Shown piece by piece: positions 6,505 through 14,040 of a stretch of DNA of 37,963 nucleotides (positions within the stretch are counted from its first letter, which is position 1; each line of letters starts with the position of its first letter). This DNA is from Streptomyces cavernicola (lineage in GTDB: Bacteria > Actinomycetota > Actinomycetes > Streptomycetales > Streptomycetaceae). The stretch spans positions 1 through 37,963 of the forward strand of contig NZ_JASCIQ010000058.1 of NCBI RefSeq assembly GCF_029968035.1, written 5' to 3'. Under the pieces are notes generated by a model. That model did not search any database, had not been told where the DNA came from, and was given only the letters and a program-made list of their open reading frames with translations. The translations under genes were made by a program, and so were the position numbers.

Positions 6505-7422
6505 TCAGTACGCGGAGCCGGACGCGCCCAGCGACCCCGTCGGGTGCCAGACCGTCTTCGTCTCCAGGAACGCGGTGAGGCGGTGCGTGCCCTGGTCGGC
6601 GGACCAGTCCACAGGTTGTGGACGAACCACGCGCTTCAGGTTGTCGGCCGCGGCGACCTCCAGCTCCTTCGCCAGGACCTCGTCCGCGCCGCACAGATCA
6701 AGGGCGTTGACGTCCTGGTGCGCGGCGAGCGGGGCCGTGATCTCCGCCGTACGCCCCGAGAGGACGTTGACCACGCCGCCCGGCAGGTCGGACGTGGCGA
6801 GGACCTCGCCGAGGGAGAGCGCGGGCAGCGGCGCCGCCTCGCTCGCGATCACGACGGCCGTGTTGCCGGTCGCGATGACCGGGGCGACCACGGAGACGAG
6901 CCCGAGGAACGACGACTCCTGCGGGGCGACGACGGCGACCACGCCCGTCGGCTCCGGCGAGGACAGGTTGAAGTACGGCCCGGCGACCGGGTTGGCCCCG
7001 CCGGCGATCTGCGCGATCTTGTCGGTCCAGCCCGCGTACCAGACCCAGCGGTCGATCGCGGCGTCCACCTGCGCGGCGGCCTTGGACTTCGACAGGCCCT
7101 CGGCGTCCGCGACTTCACGGACGAACTGCTCGCGGCGGCCTTCGAGCATCTCGGCCACGCGATAGAGGACCTGGCCGCGGTTGTACGCCGTCTTGCCGGC
7201 CCAGCCGCCGAAAGCCTTGCGGGCGGCGACGACCGCGTCCCGCGCGTCCTTCCGGGACGACTGTGGGGCGTTGGCCAGCCACTCACCCTTGCTCGACGTC
7301 ACTTCGTACACCCGGCCGCTCTCGGATCGCGGGAACTTCCCGCCCACGTACAGCTTGTAGGTCTTGAAGACGCTCAGACGGTTCTGCTCGCTCTTCTCGC
7401 TCTTCTCGGACTTCTCAGACAT
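6505..7422 (-). CDS. Aldehyde dehydrogenase-like protein lacking the catalytic half
   Basis: A 305-residue relative of the NAD-binding half of aldehyde dehydrogenases. After an SEKSEKSEKSEQ low-complexity start, residues 22-230 follow the family (LYVGGKFPRSESG, VAARKAFGGWAGKT, GVVAVVAPQESSFLG, IATGNTAVV, LPGGVVNVLSG). The nucleophilic cysteine and the general-base glutamate motif (ELGGK) are absent: after about residue 240 the alignment is replaced by a short tail. Full-length enzymes have about 480-500 residues. Its start overlaps the stop of the complete enzyme by eight bases (7415-7422), so the two are translationally coupled and may form a complex. It is probably a conserved non-catalytic partner rather than a recent truncation, because the frame ends cleanly and codon use is normal. 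Confidence 0.88.
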   Translation of the reverse strand: MSEKSEKSEKSEQNRLSVFKTYKLYVGGKFPRSESGRVYEVTSSKGEWLANAPQSSRKDARDAVVAARKAFGGWAGKTAYNRGQVLYRVAEMLEGRREQFVREVADAEGLSKSKAAAQVDAAIDRWVWYAGWTDKIAQIAGGANPVAGPYFNLSSPEPTGVVAVVAPQESSFLGLVSVVAPVIATGNTAVVIASEAAPLPALSLGEVLATSDLPGGVVNVLSGRTAEITAPLAAHQDVNALDLCGADEVLAKELEVAAADNLKRVVRPQPVDWSADQGTHRLTAFLETKTVWHPTGSLGASGSAY

Positions 7423-8872
7423 CGAGGTACGCCTCCAGGCCGTGGCGGCCGCCCTCGCGGCCGAAGCCCGACTCCTTGTAACCGCCGAACGGCGAGGTCG
7501 GGTCGAACTTGTTGAACGTGTTGGCCCAGACGACCCCGGCGCGCAGCCGGTCCGCGACCGCGAGGATCCGCGAGCCCTTCTCGGTCCAGATGCCCGCCGA
7601 CAGGCCGTACTGCGAGTTGTTGGCCTTGGCGACGGCCTCCTCCGGCGTACGGAACGTGAGCACCGAGAGGACCGGGCCGAAGATCTCGTCCCGCGCGACG
7701 GTGTGCGCCTGCGTGACGTTGGTGAACAGCGTGGGCGCGAACCAGTAGCCGGAGGTGGGGAGTTCGCAGGGCGCGGACCAGCGCTCGGCGCCCTCGGCCT
7801 CGCCGGTCTCGGCGAGCGCCGTGATCCGGGCGAGCTGCTCCGCGGAGTTGATCGCGCCGATGTCGGTGTTCTTGTCGAGCGGGTCGCCGAGGCGGAGCGT
7901 GCCGAGGCGCCGCTTCAGCGAGTCGAGCAACTCGTCCTGGACCGACTCCTGTACGAGCAGTCGCGAACCGGCGCAGCAGACCTGGCCCTGGTTGAAGAAG
8001 ATCCCGGAGACGATGCCCTCGACGGCCTGGTCGATGGGGGCGTCGTCGAAGACGATGTTGGCGCCCTTGCCGCCCAGTTCGAGCGTGAGCTTCTTGTCCG
8101 TCCCCGCGACGGTACGGGCGATCTCCTTGCCGACGGCCGTGGAACCGGTGAACGCCACCTTGTTCACGTCGTCGTGCGCGACGATCGCCGCGCCCGTGTC
8201 GCCGTACCCCGGAAGGATGTTGACGACGCCCTTGGGCAGCCCGGCCTGGCGGCAGATGTCCGCGAAGAACAGGGCGGAGAGCGGGGTGGTCTCGGCGGGC
8301 TTCAGGACGACCGTGTTGCCGGTGGCGAGCGCCGGGGCGATCTTCCACGCGAGCATGAGCAGCGGGAAGTTCCACGGGATGACCTGCCCGGCCACACCGA
8401 GCGGCTGCGGATTCGCCCCGTACCCCGCGTGGTCGAGCTTGTCGGCCCAGCCCGCGTAGTAGAAGAAGTGCGCGGCGACCAGCGGCAGGTCGGCGTCGCG
8501 GGTCTCCTTGATCGGCTTGCCGTTGTCCAGGGTCTCCAGGACGGCCAGCTCGCGGGACCGCTCCTGAATGATCCGGGCGATCCGGAACAGGTACTTCGCC
8601 CGCTCGGCGCCCGGCAGCGCGGACCACTTCACGAAGGCCTTGCGCGCGGCCTTCACGGCCCGGTCCACATCCGCGGCGCCGGCCTGCGCGACCTCGGAGA
8701 GCACCTCTTCGGTCGCGGGGGAGACGGTCTTGAAGACCTTGCCGTCGGCCGCCTCGGTGAACTCGCCGTCGATGAACAGGCCGTACGACGGGGCGATGTC
8801 GACGACGGAACGCGACTCGGGCGCGGGCGCGTACTCAAAGGGGTTGTTCAAGGTCTCGGTCTTGTCAGCCAT
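7415..8872 (-). CDS. Aldehyde dehydrogenase family protein
   Basis: A 485-residue NAD(P)-dependent aldehyde dehydrogenase of normal length. Visible motifs are IPWNFPLLMLAWKIAP (about 165-180), KPAETTPLSAL, FTGSTAVGK in the nucleotide-binding region, the general base Glu265 in LTLELGGKG, and the nucleophile in FFNQGQVCC (Cys299/Cys300). It lies five bases downstream of deoC. DeoC releases acetaldehyde from 2-deoxyribose 5-phosphate, so the natural inference is oxidation of acetaldehyde to acetate. The family alone does not fix the substrate. The next gene in the operon is its catalytically incomplete paralogue. Confidence 0.93.
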   Translation of the reverse strand: MADKTETLNNPFEYAPAPESRSVVDIAPSYGLFIDGEFTEAADGKVFKTVSPATEEVLSEVAQAGAADVDRAVKAARKAFVKWSALPGAERAKYLFRIARIIQERSRELAVLETLDNGKPIKETRDADLPLVAAHFFYYAGWADKLDHAGYGANPQPLGVAGQVIPWNFPLLMLAWKIAPALATGNTVVLKPAETTPLSALFFADICRQAGLPKGVVNILPGYGDTGAAIVAHDDVNKVAFTGSTAVGKEIARTVAGTDKKLTLELGGKGANIVFDDAPIDQAVEGIVSGIFFNQGQVCCAGSRLLVQESVQDELLDSLKRRLGTLRLGDPLDKNTDIGAINSAEQLARITALAETGEAEGAERWSAPCELPTSGYWFAPTLFTNVTQAHTVARDEIFGPVLSVLTFRTPEEAVAKANNSQYGLSAGIWTEKGSRILAVADRLRAGVVWANTFNKFDPTSPFGGYKESGFGREGGRHGLEAYLDV

Positions 8873-8877
8873 GTCGA

Positions 8878-9849
8878 TCAGTCCACCGTCACGTAGTCGG
8901 GGCCGGAGTAGCGGCCGGTGGCCAGCTTCTGGCGCTGCATCAGCAGGTCGTTGAGCAGGCTGGAGGCGCCGAACCGGAACCAGTGGTTATCGAGCCAGTC
9001 GGCCCCGGCCGTCTCGTTCACGAGGACGAGGAACTTCACGGCGTCCTTGGAGGTCCGGATGCCGCCGGCGGGCTTCACACCGATCTGCACACCGGTCTGC
9101 TGCTTGAAGTCGCGCACGGCTTCGAGCATGAGCAGGGTGTTGGCGGGGGTGGCGTTGACGCCGACCTTGCCGGTCGAGGTCTTGATGAAGTCCGCCCCGG
9201 CCATCATGCCGAGCCAGGAGGCGCGCCGGATGTTGTCGTACGTCGACAGCTCGCCAGTCTCGAAGATCACCTTGAGCCGTGCGGTGCCCGAGGCCTCCTT
9301 CACGGCGCGGATCTCGTCGTACACCTTCAGGTACCTGCCCGCGAGGAACGCGCCGCGGTCGATGACCATGTCGATCTCGTCGGCGCCCGCGGCGACGGCG
9401 TCCCGCACATCGGCCAGCTTCACGTCGAGCGCGGCCCGCCCGGCGGGGAAGGCCGTCGCGACGGACGCCACCTTCACGCCGGACCCGGCGACGGCCTCCT
9501 TGGCGGTCGCGACCATGTCCGGATAGACGCAGACGGCGGCGGTCCGCGGCGTCGTACGGTCGCTCGGATCCGGATGGACGGCCTTCGCGCCGAGCGCCCG
9601 GACCTTGCCCGGGGTGTCGGCGCCCTCCAGGGTCGTCAGGTCGATCATCGAGATGGCCAGGTCGATGGCGTACGCCTTGGCCGTCGTCTTGATGGAACGC
9701 GTCCCGAGCGCGGCGGCACGCGCCTCGAGGCCGACCGCGTCCACGCCGGGCAGCCCGTGCAGGAAGCGGCGCAGCGCACTGTCGGACGCGGTGGCGTCGG
9801 CGAAGGCGGATGCAGTGGCAGATGCGGTGGCATGTGCGGTGGTGGGCAT
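8878..9849 (-). CDS. deoC: Deoxyribose-phosphate aldolase
   Basis: A 323-residue class I aldolase that splits 2-deoxy-D-ribose 5-phosphate into acetaldehyde and glyceraldehyde 3-phosphate. The Schiff-base lysine is in FIKTSTGKVG (Lys223), with the helper lysine in GVKPAGGIRTSKDA (Lys259) and the catalytic aspartate in the DEIDMVID strand. The protein is about 60-70 residues longer than E. coli DeoC; the extra part is N-terminal and begins with an Ala/Thr/Ser-rich tract (HATASATASAFADATAS) typical of actinobacterial forms. The ATG at 9849 is preferred over the longer open frame. It is first gene of an operon with the two aldehyde dehydrogenase genes. Confidence 0.95.
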   Translation of the reverse strand: MPTTAHATASATASAFADATASDSALRRFLHGLPGVDAVGLEARAAALGTRSIKTTAKAYAIDLAISMIDLTTLEGADTPGKVRALGAKAVHPDPSDRTTPRTAAVCVYPDMVATAKEAVAGSGVKVASVATAFPAGRAALDVKLADVRDAVAAGADEIDMVIDRGAFLAGRYLKVYDEIRAVKEASGTARLKVIFETGELSTYDNIRRASWLGMMAGADFIKTSTGKVGVNATPANTLLMLEAVRDFKQQTGVQIGVKPAGGIRTSKDAVKFLVLVNETAGADWLDNHWFRFGASSLLNDLLMQRQKLATGRYSGPDYVTVD

Positions 9850-9925
9850 GGTCACCAGGCGAGCATATCTACGCGCGTAGCGGCTTGTACAGGGGTGGGG
9901 TGGGGCGGGGTACGCGGATACGCGA

Positions 9926-9955
9926 GTGGCCGGGACCCGACAGGGCCCCGGCCAC
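9926..9955 (-). terminator. Terminator hairpin after the PH-domain gene
   Basis: GTGGCCGGGACCC (9926-9938) faces GGGCCCCGGCCAC (9943-9955) around a 4-base loop. The single mismatch becomes a G-U pair only in the leftward transcript, which fits termination of the leftward gene that ends at 10005. It separates that gene from deoC. Confidence 0.8.
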
Positions 9956-10004
9956 ACGAAGCATGCGTTTTTTACTGCAGGGGGCTCAGCTACTGGACGT
10001 GGAC

Positions 10005-10778
10005 TCAGCCGATGAGCAGAAGCACGGCCAGGAGCACGGCCCCGGCCACGCTCGGCGCGAGGATCTCGTACGCCCAGCGCACGCTCGGCTCACCCTGCGC
10101 CCCCGGATCGGCGGCGTGCCGCTCGGCGAGCTCCCGCAGATCGTCGAGGGCCTGGTCGGAGGGGGCGCGGGTGGGCCCGAGGTTCCGCCCGGTGAACAGG
10201 GGGGACGTACGCCCGCTCGGGTCCTCCACGGAGTCCCGCACCTGCCGCCGAGCGGCCTTCTTGCGCGCCCGCAGCGACACGGGGATCGCCCACAGCTGGT
10301 ACTTGTGCCCGTCGCTCGCGAACACCTCGCTGGAGTACCCGGACCGCAGCGCCTCCACGGAGGCGAGCGGCAGCGTGATCGTACGGAAGGGGTTCCGCAC
10401 CCGCAGCCGCGTCTGGTTCACGAACACGGCGGGCCGCACGGTGTACGCCACGATCAACGGCACGAGGAACAACAACCCGGCAAGCGCGAGCCACGGCGTC
10501 CGCCCGTCCCCCCGCACGAGCGCGTCCCCACCGATCCACAACGAGAGCCCGAGCAGCAGCACGCCCCCGGCGATGCCGGCACTGGAACGGAAGACGCGGT
10601 CGGCGTATTCGGGCTGGGGGGTTTGGGGGTCGGTGGCGTCGGCGGAGGGGGTGGCGTCCGCCGAGGAGGCAGCGGGGGTGGGCTGCTCGTCCGACTTCGC
10701 GGCGGGCTGCTCGTCATCGGGCCGATCAGGCCGCTCCGGCTCGGGCTGCGGATCGGGATTGGGGTCCGGGCTCGTCAT
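10005..10778 (-). CDS. PH domain-containing membrane protein
   Basis: A 257-residue protein. Residues 1-58 form a Pro/Asp/Glu-rich cytoplasmic tail (SPDPNPDPQPEPERPDRPDD). Two membrane helices follow (about 66-86 and 96-114). Then comes a bacterial PH-like segment (RPAVFVNQTRLRVRNPFRTITLP, about 114-185), a basic stretch RARKKAARRQ, and a last helix at the C-terminus (about 236-256). This arrangement matches actinobacterial PH-domain membrane proteins of unknown function. The gene stands alone with its own terminator. The opposite strand also contains a long open frame, which is rejected as a codon-bias shadow. Confidence 0.83.
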   Translation of the reverse strand: MTSPDPNPDPQPEPERPDRPDDEQPAAKSDEQPTPAASSADATPSADATDPQTPQPEYADRVFRSSAGIAGGVLLLGLSLWIGGDALVRGDGRTPWLALAGLLFLVPLIVAYTVRPAVFVNQTRLRVRNPFRTITLPLASVEALRSGYSSEVFASDGHKYQLWAIPVSLRARKKAARRQVRDSVEDPSGRTSPLFTGRNLGPTRAPSDQALDDLRELAERHAADPGAQGEPSVRWAYEILAPSVAGAVLLAVLLLIG

Positions 10779-10882
10779 GGGGGTGATTGTTACGCAGCGG
10801 GGGGTGGGGGTGTCACTGGGGCTGCTCTGTGCTGTCTTATGGGGGAGCTGTCGGAGGGGGAGAGGGGGAGAGGGGGAGCAGG

Positions 10883-11229
10883 GTGGCCGACGCCGAGACG
10901 ACGTCTGCGGAACGATTCGGGGCGCTCTTCCAGATCGCCTTCCAACTCCCGGAGTTCCCGGAGCCGAGACTCGCCGAATGGGGCTGTCCCAGGAGGAGTT
11001 GAGCTACCTGAAGCATGCGCTCCGCCACGCCAGAGCCGAGCGCTCCTCTGCCGCCGTCGAGCTCCTCGATGAGCTGCCACCCCACACACTCTCGCTCTGG
11101 GCCGGCCTCTTCCGACGGGTCCTCACCGCCGTGAGCGCGCGCGAGCTGTTCTTGCGTACGGGCTATTCGTTGGACGTGCTGGAGACGGCGGTCGAGTGGC
11201 TGGGGCGGCGGGCGCTGCCTGACGAGTGA
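10883..11229 (+). pseudogene. Small helical protein gene with a single-base frameshift
   Basis: A GTG at 10883, preceded by the strong ribosome site GAGAGGGGGAGAGGGGGAGC, opens a frame reading VADAETTSAERFGALFQIAF and on to PRLAEW. It then runs into a premature stop at 11000-11002. The next frame carries GLSQEELSYLKHALRHARAE and stays open to 11229, ending GRRALPDE. One extra G in the run 10980-10983 would join them as AEW-GLSQEEL, giving a continuous protein of about 115 residues. The downstream part could also start at ATG 10978 (83 residues), but that start has no clear ribosome site. No family is recognised; the product looks alpha-helical and soluble. It is either a broken gene or a base-calling error in a G run. 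Confidence 0.65.
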
Positions 11230-11408
11230 AGGATCACTCCAGGGTGATGGTTTCGGCCAGCCGCATGTGGAGCCTCAATGAAGCCTTCTCCTCAACTAGC
11301 AGCTGAGTAGGGCCACTTGGCGCTGATTCTTAGTCGATTTCACGCCAGGGGCGGACGTGGCGCAGGTGACTGTGTGTTCGATTGTCAGCCCCGTCAGTTA
11401 CGGTGCAG

Positions 11409-11440
11409 TTCGCGTACGCAATGAGCTTTCGCGTACGCAA
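11409..11440. repeat. Direct repeat TTCGCGTACGCAA upstream of the SseB-family gene
   Basis: Two perfect 13-base copies (11409-11421 and 11428-11440) start 19 bases apart and end 22 bases before the ATG at 11463. The spacing of about two helical turns and the position over the presumed promoter suggest an operator. The core CGCGTACG is related to the unit of the array at 6363-6440. Confidence 0.5.
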
Positions 11441-11462
11441 CGCAAGGCAACGGGGAAGTGCG

Positions 11463-11912
11463 ATGACTACGGGGGTGGTCGGCATGCGGGCTGCTGCATT
11501 GGCGCGGCGTATGACCGAGTTGACGAAGTCCGGCGAGGGCGATCTGCGGGCGCTGGTGGGGGAGTTCCGGCGCAGCGAGGTGCTCGTGCCGGTGGTCGAG
11601 GGCTCGCTGCTGACGGTGGCGACGGACGACGTCCGCTGGCTGTTCGCCTTCACGGGGATGGAGACCCTCGAGCGTTTCGCGGAGCAGCGTCCGGAGACGG
11701 TCGACGAGTGGATGCCGGTGTTCGGTGCGCGCCTCCTCGACCAGGTGATTCCGGGGATAGGCGGGCCGGTCGGCGTCGCGGTGGACGCGGGCAGTCCGGC
11801 GGGGCTCGTGCTGCCGCCCGTGCAGGACATCGTGCCGGACGCCGTGGCGTGGCAGCCGGCGCAGGACGATGCGCCTGACCAGGTCGCGACGGCTGCCGAG
11901 GGTGCGCGATGA
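11463..11912 (+). CDS. SseB family protein
   Basis: A 149-residue protein starting at ATG 11463 behind GGGGAAG. It matches the SseB N-terminal-type domain: LRALVGEFRRSEVLVPVVEGSL (about residues 27-48), DDVRWLFAFTGMETLERFAEQR, and GAGG-type turn replaced by GIGGPVGVAVDAGSPAGLVLPP near the end. SseB was first described as a type III secretion translocon protein in Salmonella. In Streptomyces the domain is a stand-alone cytosolic module, often placed next to WXG100-type and Rhs-type genes. The stop overlaps the next ATG as ATGA (11909-11912), so it is coupled to the following helical protein. A chaperone or adaptor role for the toxin downstream is an inference. Confidence 0.82.
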   Translation: MTTGVVGMRAAALARRMTELTKSGEGDLRALVGEFRRSEVLVPVVEGSLLTVATDDVRWLFAFTGMETLERFAEQRPETVDEWMPVFGARLLDQVIPGIGGPVGVAVDAGSPAGLVLPPVQDIVPDAVAWQPAQDDAPDQVATAAEGAR

Positions 11913-12544
11913 GCGGCAACGGATTCCGCGCTGACCCGGAGGCGATGGCCCAGCTCACCAAGGGCATCAAGCAGGCCATGGACGAGCTGAAGGAGCTCGG
12001 CTTCAACGACATCGACGCGGAACTGGGGCGCGGCTTCGACAAGTTGGAGCTGGCAGGTCTCGAGGTGGGGGACGCGGGGCTACAGGAGTCGTTTGCCGGG
12101 TTCTGCGACAGGTGGAACTGGGGCGTGCGGGCGCTGATGCAGGACGCCAACAAGTTTGCCCGCCTGATGGACCTGTCGGCCGGGCTGTACCACGAGGAGG
12201 AGGAGTACGGGAAGAACACGTTCAAGACGCTCGTGAACCAGGTGTCGGGCAATCCTGCCGCGACGGAGGAGGACATCAAGCGGCAGTCCGTTTCCGAAGC
12301 TCTGGAGAGCAGCACCATCGCCGGGAACGTCCGGGACGCGGACTACAGCGCGGACTCGTTCCGTGACGCCAAGCGCGAGATCAAGGAGTCGTGGAGCCGG
12401 ACCGGGGAGGAGCTGGAGACCTCGACGCTGACCCCGTGGCGGGACAGCAGCGACTACCAGCCGGACGGTCCGGAGGAAAAGTCGTTCGGGCCGCAGGTGA
12501 AGCCGAAGGGTGACTCGTCCGACGCCGAGGGGGGCAAGGGCTGA
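11909..12544 (+). CDS. Helical WXG100-like partner protein of the Rhs locus
   Basis: A 211-residue, mostly alpha-helical, acidic protein with no signal peptide. The first 110 residues (GFRADPEAMAQLTKGIKQAM, then DELKELGF and DLSAGLYHEEEEYG) resemble the long two-helix layout of WXG100/ESX-type proteins. They include a FCDRWNWGVRAL segment in place of the usual WxG turn and a YxxxE-like YHEEEEYG, the kind of motif used by type VII secretion substrates. The tail (about 150-211) is charged and disordered. Its start overlaps the SseB-family stop by four bases and its stop overlaps the toxin start as TGATG (12542-12546), so all three are made together. It probably helps export or fold the toxin. 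Confidence 0.75.
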   Translation: MSGNGFRADPEAMAQLTKGIKQAMDELKELGFNDIDAELGRGFDKLELAGLEVGDAGLQESFAGFCDRWNWGVRALMQDANKFARLMDLSAGLYHEEEEYGKNTFKTLVNQVSGNPAATEEDIKRQSVSEALESSTIAGNVRDADYSADSFRDAKREIKESWSRTGEELETSTLTPWRDSSDYQPDGPEEKSFGPQVKPKGDSSDAEGGKG

Positions 12545-14040
12545 TGGGCATCGGGGATGCGCTCAGCGGCATCGGGGATGCCGCTTCGGGCGCCATGGAC
12601 ACGGTCAGGGAGAAGACCGGCGACGCGGTCGGCTGGGTCACGGACAAGTCCGCGGACGCCCTCCAGTACGTGGGCGCGGACTCGGCCGCGGAAGGCGTCC
12701 GTGACGTCGGCGAGGGCATCGGCAACCGCCTTGGCTCGGACGTGCCCGAGCGGCAACTCGGCGAGAGCGACGACCCCAAGGAGCTGATCCACGGCAGCGT
12801 TCCGGCCCTTGAGGAGCGGGCCAAGCACCTCAAGGACTTCGCCCGAGCCTTCGAGACGGTCGGGCGGGGCCTGGGGAACCTGGACTCGGGGTTCTGGAAG
12901 GGCGAGGCGGCGGACAGGTTCCGCGAGAAGTTCACCATGCAGCCCAAGAAGTGGCTGACGGCCGCCGACGCCTGCGAGGACGCCTCGCGTGCGCTGGAGT
13001 CGTACGCGCAGACGGTCGCTTGGGCGCAGTCGCAGGCGACCGCCGCGATCGAGCTGTACAAGAGCGCGCAGGCGGCCAGTGAAAAGGCCGCCAAGGACCA
13101 CGAGTTGAAGGTCGGCTCGTACGAGTCGTCGATGGAGGCGTACGACGAGTATCTGGCCTCCGGCAAGACCGACCCGGGCCCCAAGCCCACGAATCCCGGC
13201 CCCTTCCGCGACCCGGGTGTCGCCGGCCGCCAGGAGGCGCAGGAGACCCTGGACGAGGCCCGCCGCCAGCGCACCGAAGCCGCCCGTGAGGCTCGCGGCA
13301 GGGTGCAGCAGGCCATGGAGACGGCCCCGGAGAAGCCCGATCTCCTTGACCGGGCGGGTGCTGAGCTCATGGACGGCGCTCAGTCGTACGGCATGGGGCT
13401 CGCTCACTTCACGGGCGGTGTGGCCGAGGCTGTCGGCGGCACCCTGGCAACGGTCCGCACGGTGAACCCGTTGGACCCGTACAACCTGACCCACCCTGCG
13501 GAATACATGAAGAACGCCAACGCATTGGCGACCGGCCTGCTCAGCACGGCCGCCCACCCGGAGCGCATCCCGAAGGCGTTCATCGGCGCGGGCTGGACCA
13601 GCGACCCCTGGGGTGCAGCAGGCAACTTCTTCGGCAACCTGGTCGGCCCGAAGGGCCTAGGGAGATGGGGGGAAGGGCCCGGACGGGAAGCCGCACCCGG
13701 ACCAGCCGCCAGGCAAGGGCAGGGAGGAGGGCGACAAGCAGGGTTCCTGCAAGACGCCGGAGAAGGGCGTCTGCGCGAACGACCCGGTGGACATGGCGAG
13801 CGGCCGGATGCTGCTCCCGCAGACGGACGTGTCCCTGCCCAGCGCGCTCCCCCTCGTGTTCTCCCGCCACTTCAAGTCCTCGTATCGGGCGGGGTATTGG
13901 TTCGGCCCGTCCTGGGCATCCACGGTCGACCAGCACCTGGAGGTGGACGCGACCGGGGTCGTCTTCGTCCGCCCGGACGGCGCGGTCCTGTCCTACCCGC
14001 ACCCGGCCCCAGGGGTCCCCGTCCTGCCCAACGGCGGTGA
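12544..14040 (+). CDS. N-terminal segment of the Rhs toxin (WXG-type secretion domain)
   Basis: This frame is open for 498 residues, but only about the first 372 (to 13658) look native. Residues 1-70 are Gly/Asp-rich helices. Residues 80-175 form a helix-turn-helix hairpin with GFWKGEAADRFREKF (Trp118-x-Gly120), a WXG100-like motif. Residues 185-265 are a charged coiled region with a proline-rich hinge (DPGPKPTNPGPFRDPG). Residues 275-355 are a Gly/Ala-rich amphipathic region (YGMGLAHFTGGVAEAVGG). After the frameshift the translation becomes Arg/Pro/Gly-rich out-of-frame sequence until 14040. The ATG overlaps the preceding stop. WXG-type N-domains direct large toxins to the ESX/type VII apparatus in actinobacteria; no such apparatus is encoded in this window. 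Confidence 0.8.
   Translation: MGIGDALSGIGDAASGAMDTVREKTGDAVGWVTDKSADALQYVGADSAAEGVRDVGEGIGNRLGSDVPERQLGESDDPKELIHGSVPALEERAKHLKDFARAFETVGRGLGNLDSGFWKGEAADRFREKFTMQPKKWLTAADACEDASRALESYAQTVAWAQSQATAAIELYKSAQAASEKAAKDHELKVGSYESSMEAYDEYLASGKTDPGPKPTNPGPFRDPGVAGRQEAQETLDEARRQRTEAAREARGRVQQAMETAPEKPDLLDRAGAELMDGAQSYGMGLAHFTGGVAEAVGGTLATVRTVNPLDPYNLTHPAEYMKNANALATGLLSTAAHPERIPKAFIGAGWTSDPWGAAGNFFGNLVGPKGLGRWGEGPGREAAPGPAARQGQGGGRQAGFLQDAGEGRLRERPGGHGERPDAAPADGRVPAQRAPPRVLPPLQVLVSGGVLVRPVLGIHGRPAPGGGRDRGRLRPPGRRGPVLPAPGPRGPRPAQRR

Noticed and set aside
8983..11229. A 748-codon rightward open frame across deoC and the PH-domain gene
   Set aside because: It is antisense to two well-supported genes and has Arg/Gly/Val-rich composition typical of GC-rich shadows; only its last 83 codons fall in the separate frameshifted gene.
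12454..13557. A leftward open frame of 367 codons opposite the toxin's N-terminal segment
   Set aside because: It is a shadow of the rightward helical secretion domain, whose composition and WXG motif support the plus strand.
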